Below, in pieces: positions 40,799 through 50,862 of a stretch of 64,000 nucleotides of DNA. Origin of the DNA: Trueperaceae bacterium (GTDB lineage: Bacteria > Deinococcota > Deinococci > Deinococcales > Trueperaceae); assembly GCA_036381035.1 (NCBI GenBank), contig DASVDQ010000024.1:161742-225741 (forward strand), in the 5' to 3' direction. Numbering within the stretch: position 1 is the stretch's first letter; every line of letters begins with the position of its first letter. Below the pieces are notes generated by a model. The model did not search any database and was not told where the DNA came from. It saw only the letters and a list, made by a program, of their open reading frames with translations. Made by a program: the position numbers and the translations under genes.

Positions 40799-43700
40799 TC
40801 AGGCCCTGACCGGCGTCACCTTCCTGAGCCGCAGCTCGAGGGGCAGGCCCTCGACCGTGTGCGTCTCGGCGTGGACGTCGGGCTCGTCGTGAGGGGCCTC
40901 GGAGAGGCTGCCCTCCAGCGTGAACTCGGTGGCGAGGACCTCGGCCGCCACCGACGCGCCGTGGGTCCTCAGGGCCTCGTGCAGCTCGCCGGTGGCGCGC
41001 AGCTCCAGGGCGATGCGGTCGCTGACCTCGAGGCCCGCCTCCTTGCGCGCGTTCTGGACCAGGCGCACGACGTCGCGCGCGAGGCCCTCGAGCCGCAGCT
41101 CGGGCGTCACCTCGGTGCGCAGGGCGGCCAGGTAGCCGCGCTCCTCCTGCGCCGCGTAGCCCGCGGGGCTGCGGGCGTCGAGCAGCAGGTCCTCCGGCTC
41201 GAGCTCGACCTCCTGCCCCTCGACCTCGACGACCGTCGGGCGCCCCTCGCGCACGTTCGCGGCGACCTCGCGCCCGTCGAGCTCGGCCAGCGCGGCGCGC
41301 AGCGCCGGCAGCAGGCGGCCGAGGCGCCTGCCCAGGCGCGGCAGGTTCGGCTTGACCTGGTAGTCGACGAACGCGTCGGTGACGCCGAGGAAGCGGACCT
41401 CCTTGACGTTCAGCTCCTCGGCGAGCTGGTCGGCGAAGCGCCTCACCCCCTCGAGCTCCTCCTCGTCGCGCACGCGGACCAGCACCTCGCCGAGGGGCTG
41501 GCGGAGCTTGACGCCGGCGGCGGCGCGGGCGGCCCTGCCGAGCTCGACGACCCGCACCAGCGCGCGCATGGCCGTGACCAGGGAGACGTCCTTCAGGGCG
41601 GGGTCGGCCTGAGGCCAGGCGGCCAGGTGGACGCTCGGCTCCGAGCCGGGCCTGACCGAGAGCTCGAGGTTGCGGTAGAGCTCCTCGGCCGTGAAAGGCG
41701 CCATCGGCGCCATCAGCTTCGCGACGGTGAGGAGCGCCTCGTGCAGGGTCGCGTAGGCGCACAGCGAGTCCTCGCGCTCCTCCGGCGCGGCGTCGCCTCC
41801 GCGCCAGAAGCGCTTCCTGTTGCGCCTGACGTACCAGTTCGACAGCTCGTCGACGACGAAGTCGCGGATGGCGCGGCTGGCGGTCGTGGGGTCGAAGCCC
41901 TCGAGGGCGTCCGTCACGGCCTCGATAAGCTCTTGCAGACGGGCGACGTGCCACCTGTCGATGAGGGGCCTCCGGGCGGGAGGCGGCGCCGCGCCCAGGT
42001 CGGGGTCCTCGAGGTTCGCGTAGAGGACGAAGAAGCCGTAGACGTTCCACAGCGTCATGAAGAAGTCGCGCTGGACCTCGTCGACGAGCGCGGCGCTGAA
42101 GCGCTTCGGGGTCCCGGCGGGGGAGGAGGCGTAGCAGTACCAGCGCAGCGCGTCGGCGCCCTGCTTGTCGAGGACGGTCCAGGGGTCGACGACGTTGCCC
42201 TTCGACTTCGACATCTTCTCGCCGTTCTCGTCGACGATGTGGCCGAGCACGTTGAGGTTCCTGAACGCCGAGGTGGGCGGGAACATGTGGGAGAGCGCGC
42301 CGGGCGGGCGTCCGGCGGACGGGTCGCCGGGGTCGGTGAGCAGCGTGGCGAGGGCGTGGAGGCTGTAGAACCAGCCGCGCGTCTGGTCGACGGCCTCGCA
42401 GATGTAGTCGGCGGGGAAGTTCCTCCTCAGCGCCTCGACGACCTCGGGCGGCGACTCCTCGCCCCGGTAGTGCCACTGGGCGTAGGGCATCGCGCCCGAC
42501 TCGAACCAGACGTCCACCGTGTAGGGCTCGCGGCGGAAGAGCTTGCCGTCCTTGACGAAGGTGACCTCGTCGACGTAGGGGCGGTGCAGGTCGAGGCCGG
42601 AGAGGTCCCGGCCGGTGAGCTCCTCCAGCTCCCTGACGCTGCCCACGCACACGACGTCCTCGCCGTCCTCGCTGCGCCAGATCGGCAGCGGCGCGCCCCA
42701 GTAGCGCTCGCGCGACAGCGCCCAGTCGACGTTGTTCTCGAGCCAGCGACCGAAGCGCCCCTCGCGCATGTGCTCAGGGTGCCAGCCGATCACGGCGTTG
42801 TTGCTGAGCAGCAGGTCCTTGACGGCGGTGGTCCTGATGTACCAGCCGCGCTTGGCGACGTTCATGAGCGGCTTGTCGTCGCGCCAGTTGAACGGGTAGC
42901 CGTGCCTGACCGTGCCGGAGCGGTACATCAGGCCGCGGCGCGTGAGCTCGGCCGTGATGTCGTCGTCGGCGTCCTTGAACCAGGCGCCGGCGAACGGGCC
43001 GGGCTCCCTGGCGCGCGCGAGCAGCGCCGCGGCGTCGAAGGGCTCGTCGCGCGGCGGGTACTCCGTCACGGGCCTGACGTCGGGTACCACGGCGCCGGTA
43101 AGGTCGACCGACCAGAGCTGGGGCAGGCCGTGCCGGCGGCCGACGTCGAGGTCGCCGTAGGCCGGCGCGACGTGCACGATGCCGGTGCCGTCGTCCAGCG
43201 TGACGATCTCGTCCACCACGACCCGGTAGACGTTCTCGAGGTCGGCGCCCTCCGGCGCGCGGCCGAGCAGGACGGGGTGGTAGCGCAGGCCGGCGAGCTC
43301 CTGTCCCGTGGACCGCGCCAGCACGCGGCCCTGCGCGCCCTCGAACACGGCGCCCAAGCGGTCCTCGGCCACGACGTAGAGCTCGGCGGCGGGCTCCGCG
43401 CCGTGCGCCCGCGGGCCCTCGACGAGGACGTAGGCGGCGTCCGCCTTCACGGCCAGCGCGGCGTTCGCGGCCAGCGTCCACGGCGTCGTCGTCCACGCCA
43501 GGAAGCTCACCGGCCGCTCCTCGCCGGCCGGCAGGAGCCCCCTGGCGCGGAGGTCGGAGGTCACGGCGGGGAACTTGGGGAAGACGGACGGGTCCTCGAC
43601 GTCCTCCCGGTAACCGAGCGAGACCTCGTGCGAGGCCAGCGTCGTGTTCGAGGAGGGGCTGTGCCAGGTGGTCTTGTAGTCCTCGTACAGCAGGCCCCTG

Positions 43701-44206
43701 TCGAAGAGCTGCTTCATGATCCACCAGCACGACTCGATGTAGCTGTTGTGGTAGGTGACGTAGGCGTCCTCGAGGTCGATCCAGTACCCGATGCGCTCGG
43801 TCATCGCGTTCCAGTCCTGGATGTTCGAGAAGACGTCCTCGCGGCAGAGGCGGTTGAACTCCTCGATGCCGAACTCCTCGATCTGCTGCTTGCTGGTGAA
43901 CCCGAGGCGCTTCTCGACGGCGATCTCGACGGGCAGGCCGTGCGTGTCCCAGCCGCCCTTGCGGCCCACGCGGTAGCCCTGCATCGTCTTGAAGCGCGGG
44001 AAGAGGTCCTTGTAGGCGCGGCTGATCACGTGGTGGACGCCGGGCTTGCCGTTCGCCGTCGGCGGGCCCTCGTAGAACACCCAGTCGCCCTTGGGCGCGG
44101 GCCTGTCCACCGAGCGCCTGAAGACGCGCTCGCGCTTCCAGAACTCGATGACCTCGCGCTCGAGCGCGGGCCAGTCGACCTGCGGCCTCACCTCTGTGAA
44201 CCTCAC
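40799..44206 (-). CDS. ileS: Isoleucyl-tRNA synthetase, type 2, with GxHH signature
   Basis: A class Ia synthetase of 1135 residues that charges tRNA-Ile. The catalytic HIGH motif is altered: GVHH at residues 56-59, in YEGPPTANGKPGVHHVISRA. The second signature is standard, KMSKS at 664-668. The CP1 editing domain (LAWTTTPWTLAANAALAV) and the anticodon-binding C-terminal region are present. Length and wording place it with type 2 enzymes (the eukaryote-like group found in Deinococcota and Actinobacteria), which tolerate mupirocin. The gene is preceded on its strand by a T-box leader. ATG at 44206 follows the T-box terminator by 54 bases. Confidence 0.96.
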   Translation of the reverse strand: MRFTEVRPQVDWPALEREVIEFWKRERVFRRSVDRPAPKGDWVFYEGPPTANGKPGVHHVISRAYKDLFPRFKTMQGYRVGRKGGWDTHGLPVEIAVEKRLGFTSKQQIEEFGIEEFNRLCREDVFSNIQDWNAMTERIGYWIDLEDAYVTYHNSYIESCWWIMKQLFDRGLLYEDYKTTWHSPSSNTTLASHEVSLGYREDVEDPSVFPKFPAVTSDLRARGLLPAGEERPVSFLAWTTTPWTLAANAALAVKADAAYVLVEGPRAHGAEPAAELYVVAEDRLGAVFEGAQGRVLARSTGQELAGLRYHPVLLGRAPEGADLENVYRVVVDEIVTLDDGTGIVHVAPAYGDLDVGRRHGLPQLWSVDLTGAVVPDVRPVTEYPPRDEPFDAAALLARAREPGPFAGAWFKDADDDITAELTRRGLMYRSGTVRHGYPFNWRDDKPLMNVAKRGWYIRTTAVKDLLLSNNAVIGWHPEHMREGRFGRWLENNVDWALSRERYWGAPLPIWRSEDGEDVVCVGSVRELEELTGRDLSGLDLHRPYVDEVTFVKDGKLFRREPYTVDVWFESGAMPYAQWHYRGEESPPEVVEALRRNFPADYICEAVDQTRGWFYSLHALATLLTDPGDPSAGRPPGALSHMFPPTSAFRNLNVLGHIVDENGEKMSKSKGNVVDPWTVLDKQGADALRWYCYASSPAGTPKRFSAALVDEVQRDFFMTLWNVYGFFVLYANLEDPDLGAAPPPARRPLIDRWHVARLQELIEAVTDALEGFDPTTASRAIRDFVVDELSNWYVRRNRKRFWRGGDAAPEEREDSLCAYATLHEALLTVAKLMAPMAPFTAEELYRNLELSVRPGSEPSVHLAAWPQADPALKDVSLVTAMRALVRVVELGRAARAAAGVKLRQPLGEVLVRVRDEEELEGVRRFADQLAEELNVKEVRFLGVTDAFVDYQVKPNLPRLGRRLGRLLPALRAALAELDGREVAANVREGRPTVVEVEGQEVELEPEDLLLDARSPAGYAAQEERGYLAALRTEVTPELRLEGLARDVVRLVQNARKEAGLEVSDRIALELRATGELHEALRTHGASVAAEVLATEFTLEGSLSEAPHDEPDVHAETHTVEGLPLELRLRKVTPVRA

Positions 44207-44260
44207 TCGCTGCCTCCCGGCGCCTGCGGCGCCTACGACCCTGCACCGGGGCCATGAGAA

Positions 44261-44296
44261 GGCGCCCCAGCGCTACGTGGTGAGCGTTGGGGCGCC
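44261..44296 (-). terminator. T-box terminator hairpin of the ileS leader
   Basis: On the minus strand GGCGCCCCA (44296-44288) pairs with TGGGGCGCC (44269-44261), extended by an interrupted CGCT/AGCG pair, and is followed by TTCTC. It lies just downstream of the T-box antiterminator bulge sequence, so the two structures are alternatives. Confidence 0.8.
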
Positions 44297-44599
44297 TGTG
44301 ATCGAGCGCGGTACCACCCAACTTCGCGGCTGGCCTCACGACCGCCGCCTCCGCGGCTGCCCCGCCGACGGCGGGAGAGCCTGGCGCGTGACGTGCGCCA
44401 CGCGGCCCCGTCTACTTGGCGCCCAGGCGCCGTTCGGGGGGCGGCTCGGGGAGGATACGGACAGCGCCTGTGCTCGCCGGGCTCTCACCGTCCCCGGTTC
44501 GCTGGGGAGCCGTCGGCGCTCCGTGCGTTCCCGTCACAGCCGTGGCCCGGGCGTCCCGGGCCGTGCCGCAGCCGCTTTACAACGCGGCCAGCGGCGCAT
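44261..44599 (-). promoter_or_regulatory. T-box riboswitch of ileS
   Basis: The minus-strand leader contains the canonical T-box GGGTGGTACCGCG (44319-44307), whose bulge pairs with the free CCA end of uncharged tRNA. Upstream, AGCGAACCGGGGACGGTGAG and the following AGCCCGG (within 44503-44477) match the distal part of Stem I with its AG bulge and GGTG loop. An ATC triplet, an isoleucine codon, sits 3' of it at 44456-44454 in the place expected for the specifier. Uncharged tRNA-Ile would favour the antiterminator over the terminator hairpin at 44261-44296 and so switch ileS on. The leader is unusually G+C-rich. Confidence 0.88.
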
Positions 44600-44604
44600 A
44601 TACT
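44576..44604 (+). promoter_or_regulatory. rho promoter
   Basis: TTTACA (44576-44581), a 17-base spacer and TATACT (44599-44604) give a near-consensus promoter reading toward rho. It implies a 5' untranslated leader of about 245 bases (44611-44857). It overlaps the start region of the oppositely directed ileS leader. Confidence 0.7.
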
Positions 44605-44605
44605 C

Positions 44606-44634
44606 ACGCTAGCAGCAGGCCTGTAGGACGTCAA
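44606..44634 (-). promoter_or_regulatory. Putative promoter of the ileS T-box leader
   Basis: On the minus strand TTGACG (44634-44629) and TAGCGT (44611-44606) are separated by 17 bases. The -35 is strong and the -10 is moderate. Nearby TATATG (44602-44597) is an alternative -10 without a good -35. Transcription would begin near 44599, upstream of the T-box Stem I. Confidence 0.45.
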
Positions 44635-44857
44635 TACGCCGCTGCGTCTCCTGGCAAATCCGGATCGAACGCTCATCCCAAGCTCCTGTCCGCGTTCGGC
44701 GTGTGGTGGACCGCTAGCCTCGAAGGCAGGCTCTTGGAACCCGGCACGATCCGGGACCGGACGCCGCGACGCGCCGCACGGCGGCGTGCCGGCGGGACGA
44801 GGCGAGACCCGCTTGGGAGACACCTACCAGCAGACGCCCCATGGGAACGGAGTGACG

Positions 44858-46525
<1,668 letters not shown>

Positions 46526-46540
46526 CGGTATGCACCGGTC

Positions 46541-47095
46541 GTGGGCCGGGCTCTGCTGGCGCTGGCCTGCCTCGCCGCCCTCGGCTGCGCCTCGGCGCAG
46601 GGGGGAGACGCCAGGCAGGCGCTGAGGGACGCGCAGCTGGCGCTGCTGCCGGCGGCGCTCTCCGACCTCGCCGACGTGCGGCTGGCCTCGCAGAGCTTCG
46701 TCTACCCGCTGCACGGGCGGCTGAGCTCCGGCTTCGGGTGGCGGAACATCTCCGTGAACGGCAACCGCTACCACGCCGGCGTCGACTGGGCCGCGAACCT
46801 GGGCACGCCGGTGAGGGCGGCGCGCGACGGCACGGTCGTGCGCGCCGGCTGGTGGGGCACCTACGGCTACGCCGTGGCCCTCGACCACGGCGACGGCAGC
46901 GAGACGCGCTACGCCCACCTGAGCGCGGTGCTCGTGGCGGCCGGGGCGGTCGTGAGGCAGGGGGACGTGATCGGGCTCGTCGGCTCGACCGGCGCCTCCA
47001 CCGGACCGCACCTGCACTTCGAGCTGCGCTTCGGCGCGCAGGCGGTCGACCCGCTCGGGTACCTCGAGGAGGGCCGGGAGGCCGCGGGTCGGTGA
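46541..47095 (+). CDS. M23 family (LytM-type) metallopeptidase, exported
   Basis: A 184-residue exported protein with signal peptide (ALLALACLAALGCASA). The M23 zinc site is complete: HAGVDWAA (His and Asp) and GPHLHFELRFG (second His pair). FGWRNISVNGNRYHAGVD, RDGTVVRAGWWGTYGYAV and SHVGSTGAS-like GLVGSTGASTGPHLHFE are typical. It probably cleaves peptidoglycan cross-links or activates amidases. The start is uncertain: GTG 46541 lacks a clear ribosome site, and the ATG at 46530 is out of frame. It begins 15 bases after rho. Its last codons are part of a 37-bp tandem repeat. Confidence 0.88.
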   Translation: MGRALLALACLAALGCASAQGGDARQALRDAQLALLPAALSDLADVRLASQSFVYPLHGRLSSGFGWRNISVNGNRYHAGVDWAANLGTPVRAARDGTVVRAGWWGTYGYAVALDHGDGSETRYAHLSAVLVAAGAVVRQGDVIGLVGSTGASTGPHLHFELRFGAQAVDPLGYLEEGREAAGR

Positions 47096-47173
47096 GCGAG
47101 GCGAGGAGGGCCGGGAGGCCGCGGGGCGGTGAGCGAGGCGAGGAGGGCCGGGAGGCCGCGGGTCGGTGAGCGG
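47066..47173 (+). repeat. 37-bp tandem repeat, nearly three copies
   Basis: Units start at 47066, 47103 and 47140 with GAGGAGGGCCGGGAGGCCGC and are nearly identical (one T/G difference in the second copy). The first copy contains the end of the M23 gene including its stop. The unit length is not a multiple of three, so extra copies do not extend the protein. No CRISPR-like spacers are present. Confidence 0.85.
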
Positions 47174-47228
47174 CGCGGCGCCCGCGGCGGGGACGCGGCC
47201 GGCGGGCGACGCCCCGTCGCCGTCCGCG

Positions 47229-47257
47229 TTGACCACCTACGGTGACGCGGTTATACT
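47229..47257 (+). promoter_or_regulatory. Promoter of the Rrf2 regulator gene
   Basis: TTGACC (47229-47234), a 17-base spacer and TATACT (47252-47257) form a strong promoter. The palindromic operator at 47268-47286 lies just downstream of the expected start point. Confidence 0.75.
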
Positions 47258-47267
47258 CGACCAGGTT

Positions 47268-47286
47268 ACTCGGAATGGTTCCGAGT
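47268..47286 (+). promoter_or_regulatory. Palindromic operator, probably for the Rrf2/IscR-type regulator
   Basis: ACTCGGAA and TTCCGAGT, exact complements, flank a TGG centre (47268-47275 and 47279-47286). It begins 11 bases after the -10, so a bound protein would block transcription. Autoregulation by the downstream Rrf2 protein is the natural reading. Confidence 0.65.
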
Positions 47287-47342
47287 TTCGCGGCGGCCGG
47301 TCTCCGGCCGCACAGCCTCGGTCACGGCAAGGGAAGCCTCAC

Positions 47343-47807
47343 ATGTGGGTCTCGACCAGGTCTCAGTACGGCATGCGCGCCCTCGTCGAGGTCGCGCTGG
47401 CCGGCGACGAGCCCGTCAGCCTCAAGACCGTGGCCCAGCGACAGGACCTGAGCCAGCAGTACCTGGAGCAGATCTTCGCCACCCTGCGCCGCGCCGGCAT
47501 CGTCGAGTCGGTGCGCGGCGCCCGCGGCGGCTACCGGCTCGCGCGCCCGCTCGACCAGATCGCCAGCCTCGAGGTCGTCGAGCTGCTCGAGGGCAGCCTC
47601 GCGCCCGTCGCCTGCCTCGACGACACGGGCTGCGTGCGCGTCGGCGCCTGCTCGACCGAGGGCCTGTGGCGCGAGGTCGACGAGGCCGTGCGCCGGGTGC
47701 TCGGGTCCACGACGCTGGCCGACCTCGTCGCCGAGCGCCGCCGGCTCGAGTACGCGCCGCCCGAGGGCGCGCAGAGCCTGCCCGTCGTCGGCGACGGCGC
47801 CGCCTGA
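47343..47807 (+). CDS. Rrf2/IscR-type transcriptional regulator with three conserved cysteines
   Basis: The 154-residue protein has an N-terminal winged helix (TRSQYGMRALVEVALAGDE, LSQQYLEQIFATLRRAGIVE, VRGARGGYRLARP), then Cys91, Cys97 and Cys103 with spacing CX5CX5C, as in the [2Fe-2S]-binding IscR. A cysteine desulfurase gene follows 41 bases later, as in isc operons. It likely senses Fe-S status and controls this operon through the palindrome at its promoter. ATG 47343 is preceded by AAGGGAAG. Confidence 0.9.
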   Translation: MWVSTRSQYGMRALVEVALAGDEPVSLKTVAQRQDLSQQYLEQIFATLRRAGIVESVRGARGGYRLARPLDQIASLEVVELLEGSLAPVACLDDTGCVRVGACSTEGLWREVDEAVRRVLGSTTLADLVAERRRLEYAPPEGAQSLPVVGDGAA

Positions 47808-47848
47808 GCCGGCCGCTGCCCTAGGGACGGACCCGAGCGGACCAACCC

Positions 47849-48991
47849 ATGGAACGCATCTACCTGGACCACGCGGCCACCACGCCGCTCGACCCCCTGG
47901 TGCTCGAGGCCATGCTGCCCTACCTCAGGGACGTGCACGGCAACCCCTCGAGCCTCCACGCCTCCGGCCGGCGCGCGCGGCGCGGCGTGGAGGAGGCGCG
48001 CGAGCGCGTCGCCGCGGTGATGGGCGTGAGGCCCAAGCAGGTCCTCTTCACCTCCGGGGCCACAGAGGCCGACAACCTCGCCCTGCGCGGCCTGCTGGCC
48101 GGGAGGGACGGCGCCCTGGTGACGAGCCCGCTGGAGCACGCCGCCGTGCTGCGCACCGCCGAGGCGCTGGCGCGCGAGGGCCGGCGCGTGGCGCACGTGC
48201 GCCACGGACCGGGCGGGGCCATCGGCGGGCCCGAGGTCGCCGACGCGCTGGAGCGCGCCGGGGAGGCCGCGCTCGTCGCGCTGATGCTGGTCAACAACGA
48301 GACCGGCGTGCTCCTCCGCGCCCCCGCCGCGGCCGCCGCCGCGCACGCTTCCGGGGCGCTGTTCTTCTGCGACGCCGTGCAGGGCCTCGGCCTCGAGGAC
48401 GTGTCGCTGCCCGCGCTCGGCGCCGACGCCGCGTCGCTGTCGGCGCACAAGGTCGGCGGGCCCAAGGGCGTCGGCGCGCTGGTCCTCGGGCCCGGCCTGG
48501 AGGTCGAGCCGCTGATGGGCGGCGGCTCCCAGGAGCGCGGCATGAGGCCGGGCACGCAGAACGTGCCGGCGATCGTGGGCATGGGCGTGGCGGTCGAGCT
48601 GGCGGAGGCGCGCCGCGCGGAGCACCGCGCCCGCCTCACGGCGCTGCGCGACGAGCTCGAGGCGCTCCTGACGCGCGTCCCCGGCGTGAGGGTGAACGGC
48701 GCCGAGGCGCCGCGCGGCGCGAAGCACGTGAACGTGAGCGTGGAGGGCGTGGACGGCGAGACGCTGCTGATCGCCCTCGACGACGCCGGGGTGGAGGTCA
48801 GCGCCGGCTCGGCGTGCGCCGCCGGCAGCCTCGAGCCCAGCCACGTGCTGCTGGCGCTGGGCCTCCCGCCCGGCGCGGCGAAGGCCAGCGTGCGCTTCAG
48901 CCTCGGCTACCCCACGACCGCGGAAGACGTGAGGGAGGCCGCCGCCCGCTTCGCTGACGTCGTAGCGCGCTGCCGCGCCGTGGCGGCCTGA
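47849..48991 (+). CDS. iscS: Cysteine desulfurase, IscS/NifS type
   Basis: The 380-residue PLP enzyme takes sulfur from cysteine for Fe-S clusters and thiolated tRNA. Motifs: IYLDHAATTPLDP at the start, FTSGATEADNLALRG, ADAASLSAHKVGGPKGVGAL (PLP lysine in SAHK), and the mobile-loop SAGSACAAGSLEPSHVL with the persulfide cysteine. No scaffold IscU gene follows; clpX lies convergently 8 bases after. In this position it forms an Rrf2-desulfurase pair under one promoter. Confidence 0.94.
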   Translation: MERIYLDHAATTPLDPLVLEAMLPYLRDVHGNPSSLHASGRRARRGVEEARERVAAVMGVRPKQVLFTSGATEADNLALRGLLAGRDGALVTSPLEHAAVLRTAEALAREGRRVAHVRHGPGGAIGGPEVADALERAGEAALVALMLVNNETGVLLRAPAAAAAAHASGALFFCDAVQGLGLEDVSLPALGADAASLSAHKVGGPKGVGALVLGPGLEVEPLMGGGSQERGMRPGTQNVPAIVGMGVAVELAEARRAEHRARLTALRDELEALLTRVPGVRVNGAEAPRGAKHVNVSVEGVDGETLLIALDDAGVEVSAGSACAAGSLEPSHVLLALGLPPGAAKASVRFSLGYPTTAEDVREAAARFADVVARCRAVAA

Positions 48992-48998
48992 GGCGTCC

Positions 48999-50204
48999 TC
49001 AGGCGCTGCGCACGCGGGCGGCCCTGGCGAGTATCGCCTGCGGGTCGTCGAGGTCGGCGGCGCGGACCGTGATCTGGGTGACGTCGCTGCCTGGCACCTC
49101 GAACATCAGGGGGGAGAGCACGCGCTCCATCACGCTGCGCAGGGCCCTGGCGCCGGTCTTGCGCGCCTGCGCGCGCCGCGCGATCTCGACCAGCGCCTCG
49201 TCCTCGAAGCTAAGCTCGACGCCGTCGAAGGCGAACAGCTCGACGTACTGCTTGACGAGCGCGTTGCGCGGCTTCGTGAGCACGTCGACGAGGGCCTCGA
49301 GGGAGAGCTCGTGCAGGCGCACGACCACTGGCAGGCGGCCGATGAGCTCGGGGATCAGCCCGAAGGCCATCAGGTCCTCTGGCAGCACCTCGGCGTCGCC
49401 GAGCGCCTCCTCGGCCTCGCCGGCCGCCTGGAAGCCGACGCGCGAGACGTCGAGGCGCCTGCGCATGATGTCGCCCAAGCCCTCGAAGGCGCCGCCGCAG
49501 ATGAAGAGGATGTCGCGCGTGTCGACGTCGATGAGCTCCTGGTGCGGGTGCTTGCGCCCGCCCTGCGGCGGCACGTGCGTGACGGTGCCCTCGATGATCT
49601 TCAGCAGCGCCTGCTGCACGCCCTCGCCGGAGACGTCGCGGGTTATCGACGGTCCCTCCGACTTGCGCCCGATCTTGTCGATCTCGTCGATGTAGATGAT
49701 CCCGCGCTGGGCGGCCTCGACGTCGTAGTCGGCGACCTGCAGCAGGCGCAGGACGATGTTCTCGACGTCGTCACCCACGTAGCCGGCCTCGGTGAGCGTG
49801 GTGGCGTCGGCTATCGCGAACGGGACCTTCAGCGTGCGCGCCAGGGTCTCGGCCAGCAGCGTCTTGCCGGTGCCGGAGGGGCCCACGAGCAGGACGTTCG
49901 ACTTCTGTATCTCGCTGCCGGGGTGCGCCAGGCGCCGGTAGTGGTTGTAGACGGCCACGGCCAGCGTGCGCTTGGCGTCCTCCTGCTCGATCACGTACTC
50001 GTCGAGGACGCGCTTGATCTCGCGGGGGACGGTCGTGGGGAGCTGGCGGTGCCGGCGCGCCGCCGCGGCGACGACGCGCTCGCCCATGCGCCCGGCGCAG
50101 TCCGTGCAGAGGAGTGCGCCGCTCGCGGAGGCGACGAGCTCGACCGTGCCCTCGGTCCGGCCGCAGATGGCGCAGCGCGGCACGTCGCCTCCGCGCGGGG
50201 TCAT
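48999..50204 (-). CDS. clpX: ClpX ATPase of the ClpXP protease
   Basis: ClpX unfolds substrates for ClpP. The 401-residue protein has an N-terminal zinc-binding domain (Cys11, Cys14, Cys33, Cys36), Walker A GPSGTGKT, pore loop GYVGDD, Walker [12 protein letters not shown], and the sensor segment [13 protein letters not shown]. The ClpP-binding IGF-type loop is replaced here by the region [17 protein letters not shown] and the usual tripeptide is not obvious, so that contact should be modelled. ATG 50204 shares one base with the clpP stop. Confidence 0.95.
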   Translation of the reverse strand: MTPRGGDVPRCAICGRTEGTVELVASASGALLCTDCAGRMGERVVAAAARRHRQLPTTVPREIKRVLDEYVIEQEDAKRTLAVAVYNHYRRLAHPGSEIQKSNVLLVGPSGTGKTLLAETLARTLKVPFAIADATTLTEAGYVGDDVENIVLRLLQVADYDVEAAQRGIIYIDEIDKIGRKSEGPSITRDVSGEGVQQALLKIIEGTVTHVPPQGGRKHPHQELIDVDTRDILFICGGAFEGLGDIMRRRLDVSRVGFQAAGEAEEALGDAEVLPEDLMAFGLIPELIGRLPVVVRLHELSLEALVDVLTKPRNALVKQYVELFAFDGVELSFEDEALVEIARRAQARKTGARALRSVMERVLSPLMFEVPGSDVTQITVRAADLDDPQAILARAARVRSA

Positions 50205-50809
50205 CAGGAGCCGAACCTGCCCGGCGCCCGCGGCTCGATCACGCGGTCGATGAGCCCGTACTCGAGCGCCTGCTGCGGCGACATGAACCTGTCGCGCTCC
50301 ATGTCGGCGCGCAGCTTCTCGCGCGGGTGGCCGGTGTGGCGCTGGTAGATCTCCTCCATCATGTTCCTGATGTCGGCGAACTCCCGCGCCTGGACCTCGA
50401 GGTCGGGCAGCGACGCGCGCGGGAAGCCCGCCGAGCCCGCGTGGATCATGATCCGCGAGTGGGGGAGGGCCACGCGGTGGCCCTTCTCGCCGGCCATGAG
50501 GATCGCCGAGCCCATGGACATCGCGATGCCGACGCAGTTCGTGTGCACCGGCGCCGAGATGTACTGCATGACGTCGTAGATCGCCAGGCCGGCGTAGACC
50601 TCCCCGCCGGGGCAGTTGATGAAGAGGTTGATGGGCTGCTCGCGCGACTGCGAGTCGAGGAGCAGGAGCTGCGCCGTCACGACGTTCGCCACCTCGGCGT
50701 CGATCGGCCCGCCCAGGAAGATGATGCGCTCCTTGAGCAGGCGGCTGTAGACGTCGTAGGTGCGCTCGCCCCGGCCCGTCTGCTCGATGACGTAGGGGAT
50801 CAGTGGCAT
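50204..50809 (-). CDS. clpP: ATP-dependent Clp protease proteolytic subunit
   Basis: The 201-residue serine protease subunit forms a two-ring tetradecamer. The triad is Ser98 ([11 protein letters not shown]), His123 ([11 protein letters not shown]) and Asp173 ([10 protein letters not shown]), with family spacing. The stretch after His, [13 protein letters not shown], departs from the usual HQPxGG wording but keeps the His. It lies in the common tig-clpP-clpX order, 53 bases after tig, and is coupled to clpX by one shared base. Confidence 0.96.
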   Translation of the reverse strand: MPLIPYVIEQTGRGERTYDVYSRLLKERIIFLGGPIDAEVANVVTAQLLLLDSQSREQPINLFINCPGGEVYAGLAIYDVMQYISAPVHTNCVGIAMSMGSAILMAGEKGHRVALPHSRIMIHAGSAGFPRASLPDLEVQAREFADIRNMMEEIYQRHTGHPREKLRADMERDRFMSPQQALEYGLIDRVIEPRAPGRFGS

Positions 50810-50862
50810 GGCTGACTAGAGCCTAGCACCAGCCGGCGGCGCCGCCGGGCGGCCGGGCGCGC

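Noticed and set aside
46530-46540. ATG at 46530 as start of the M23 peptidase gene
   Set aside because: It is out of frame with the peptidase; the frame from it is low-complexity sequence. GTG 46541 was kept.
47066-47173. CRISPR array
   Set aside because: The 37-bp units are directly adjacent without unique spacers, there are fewer than three full copies, and no cas genes are present.
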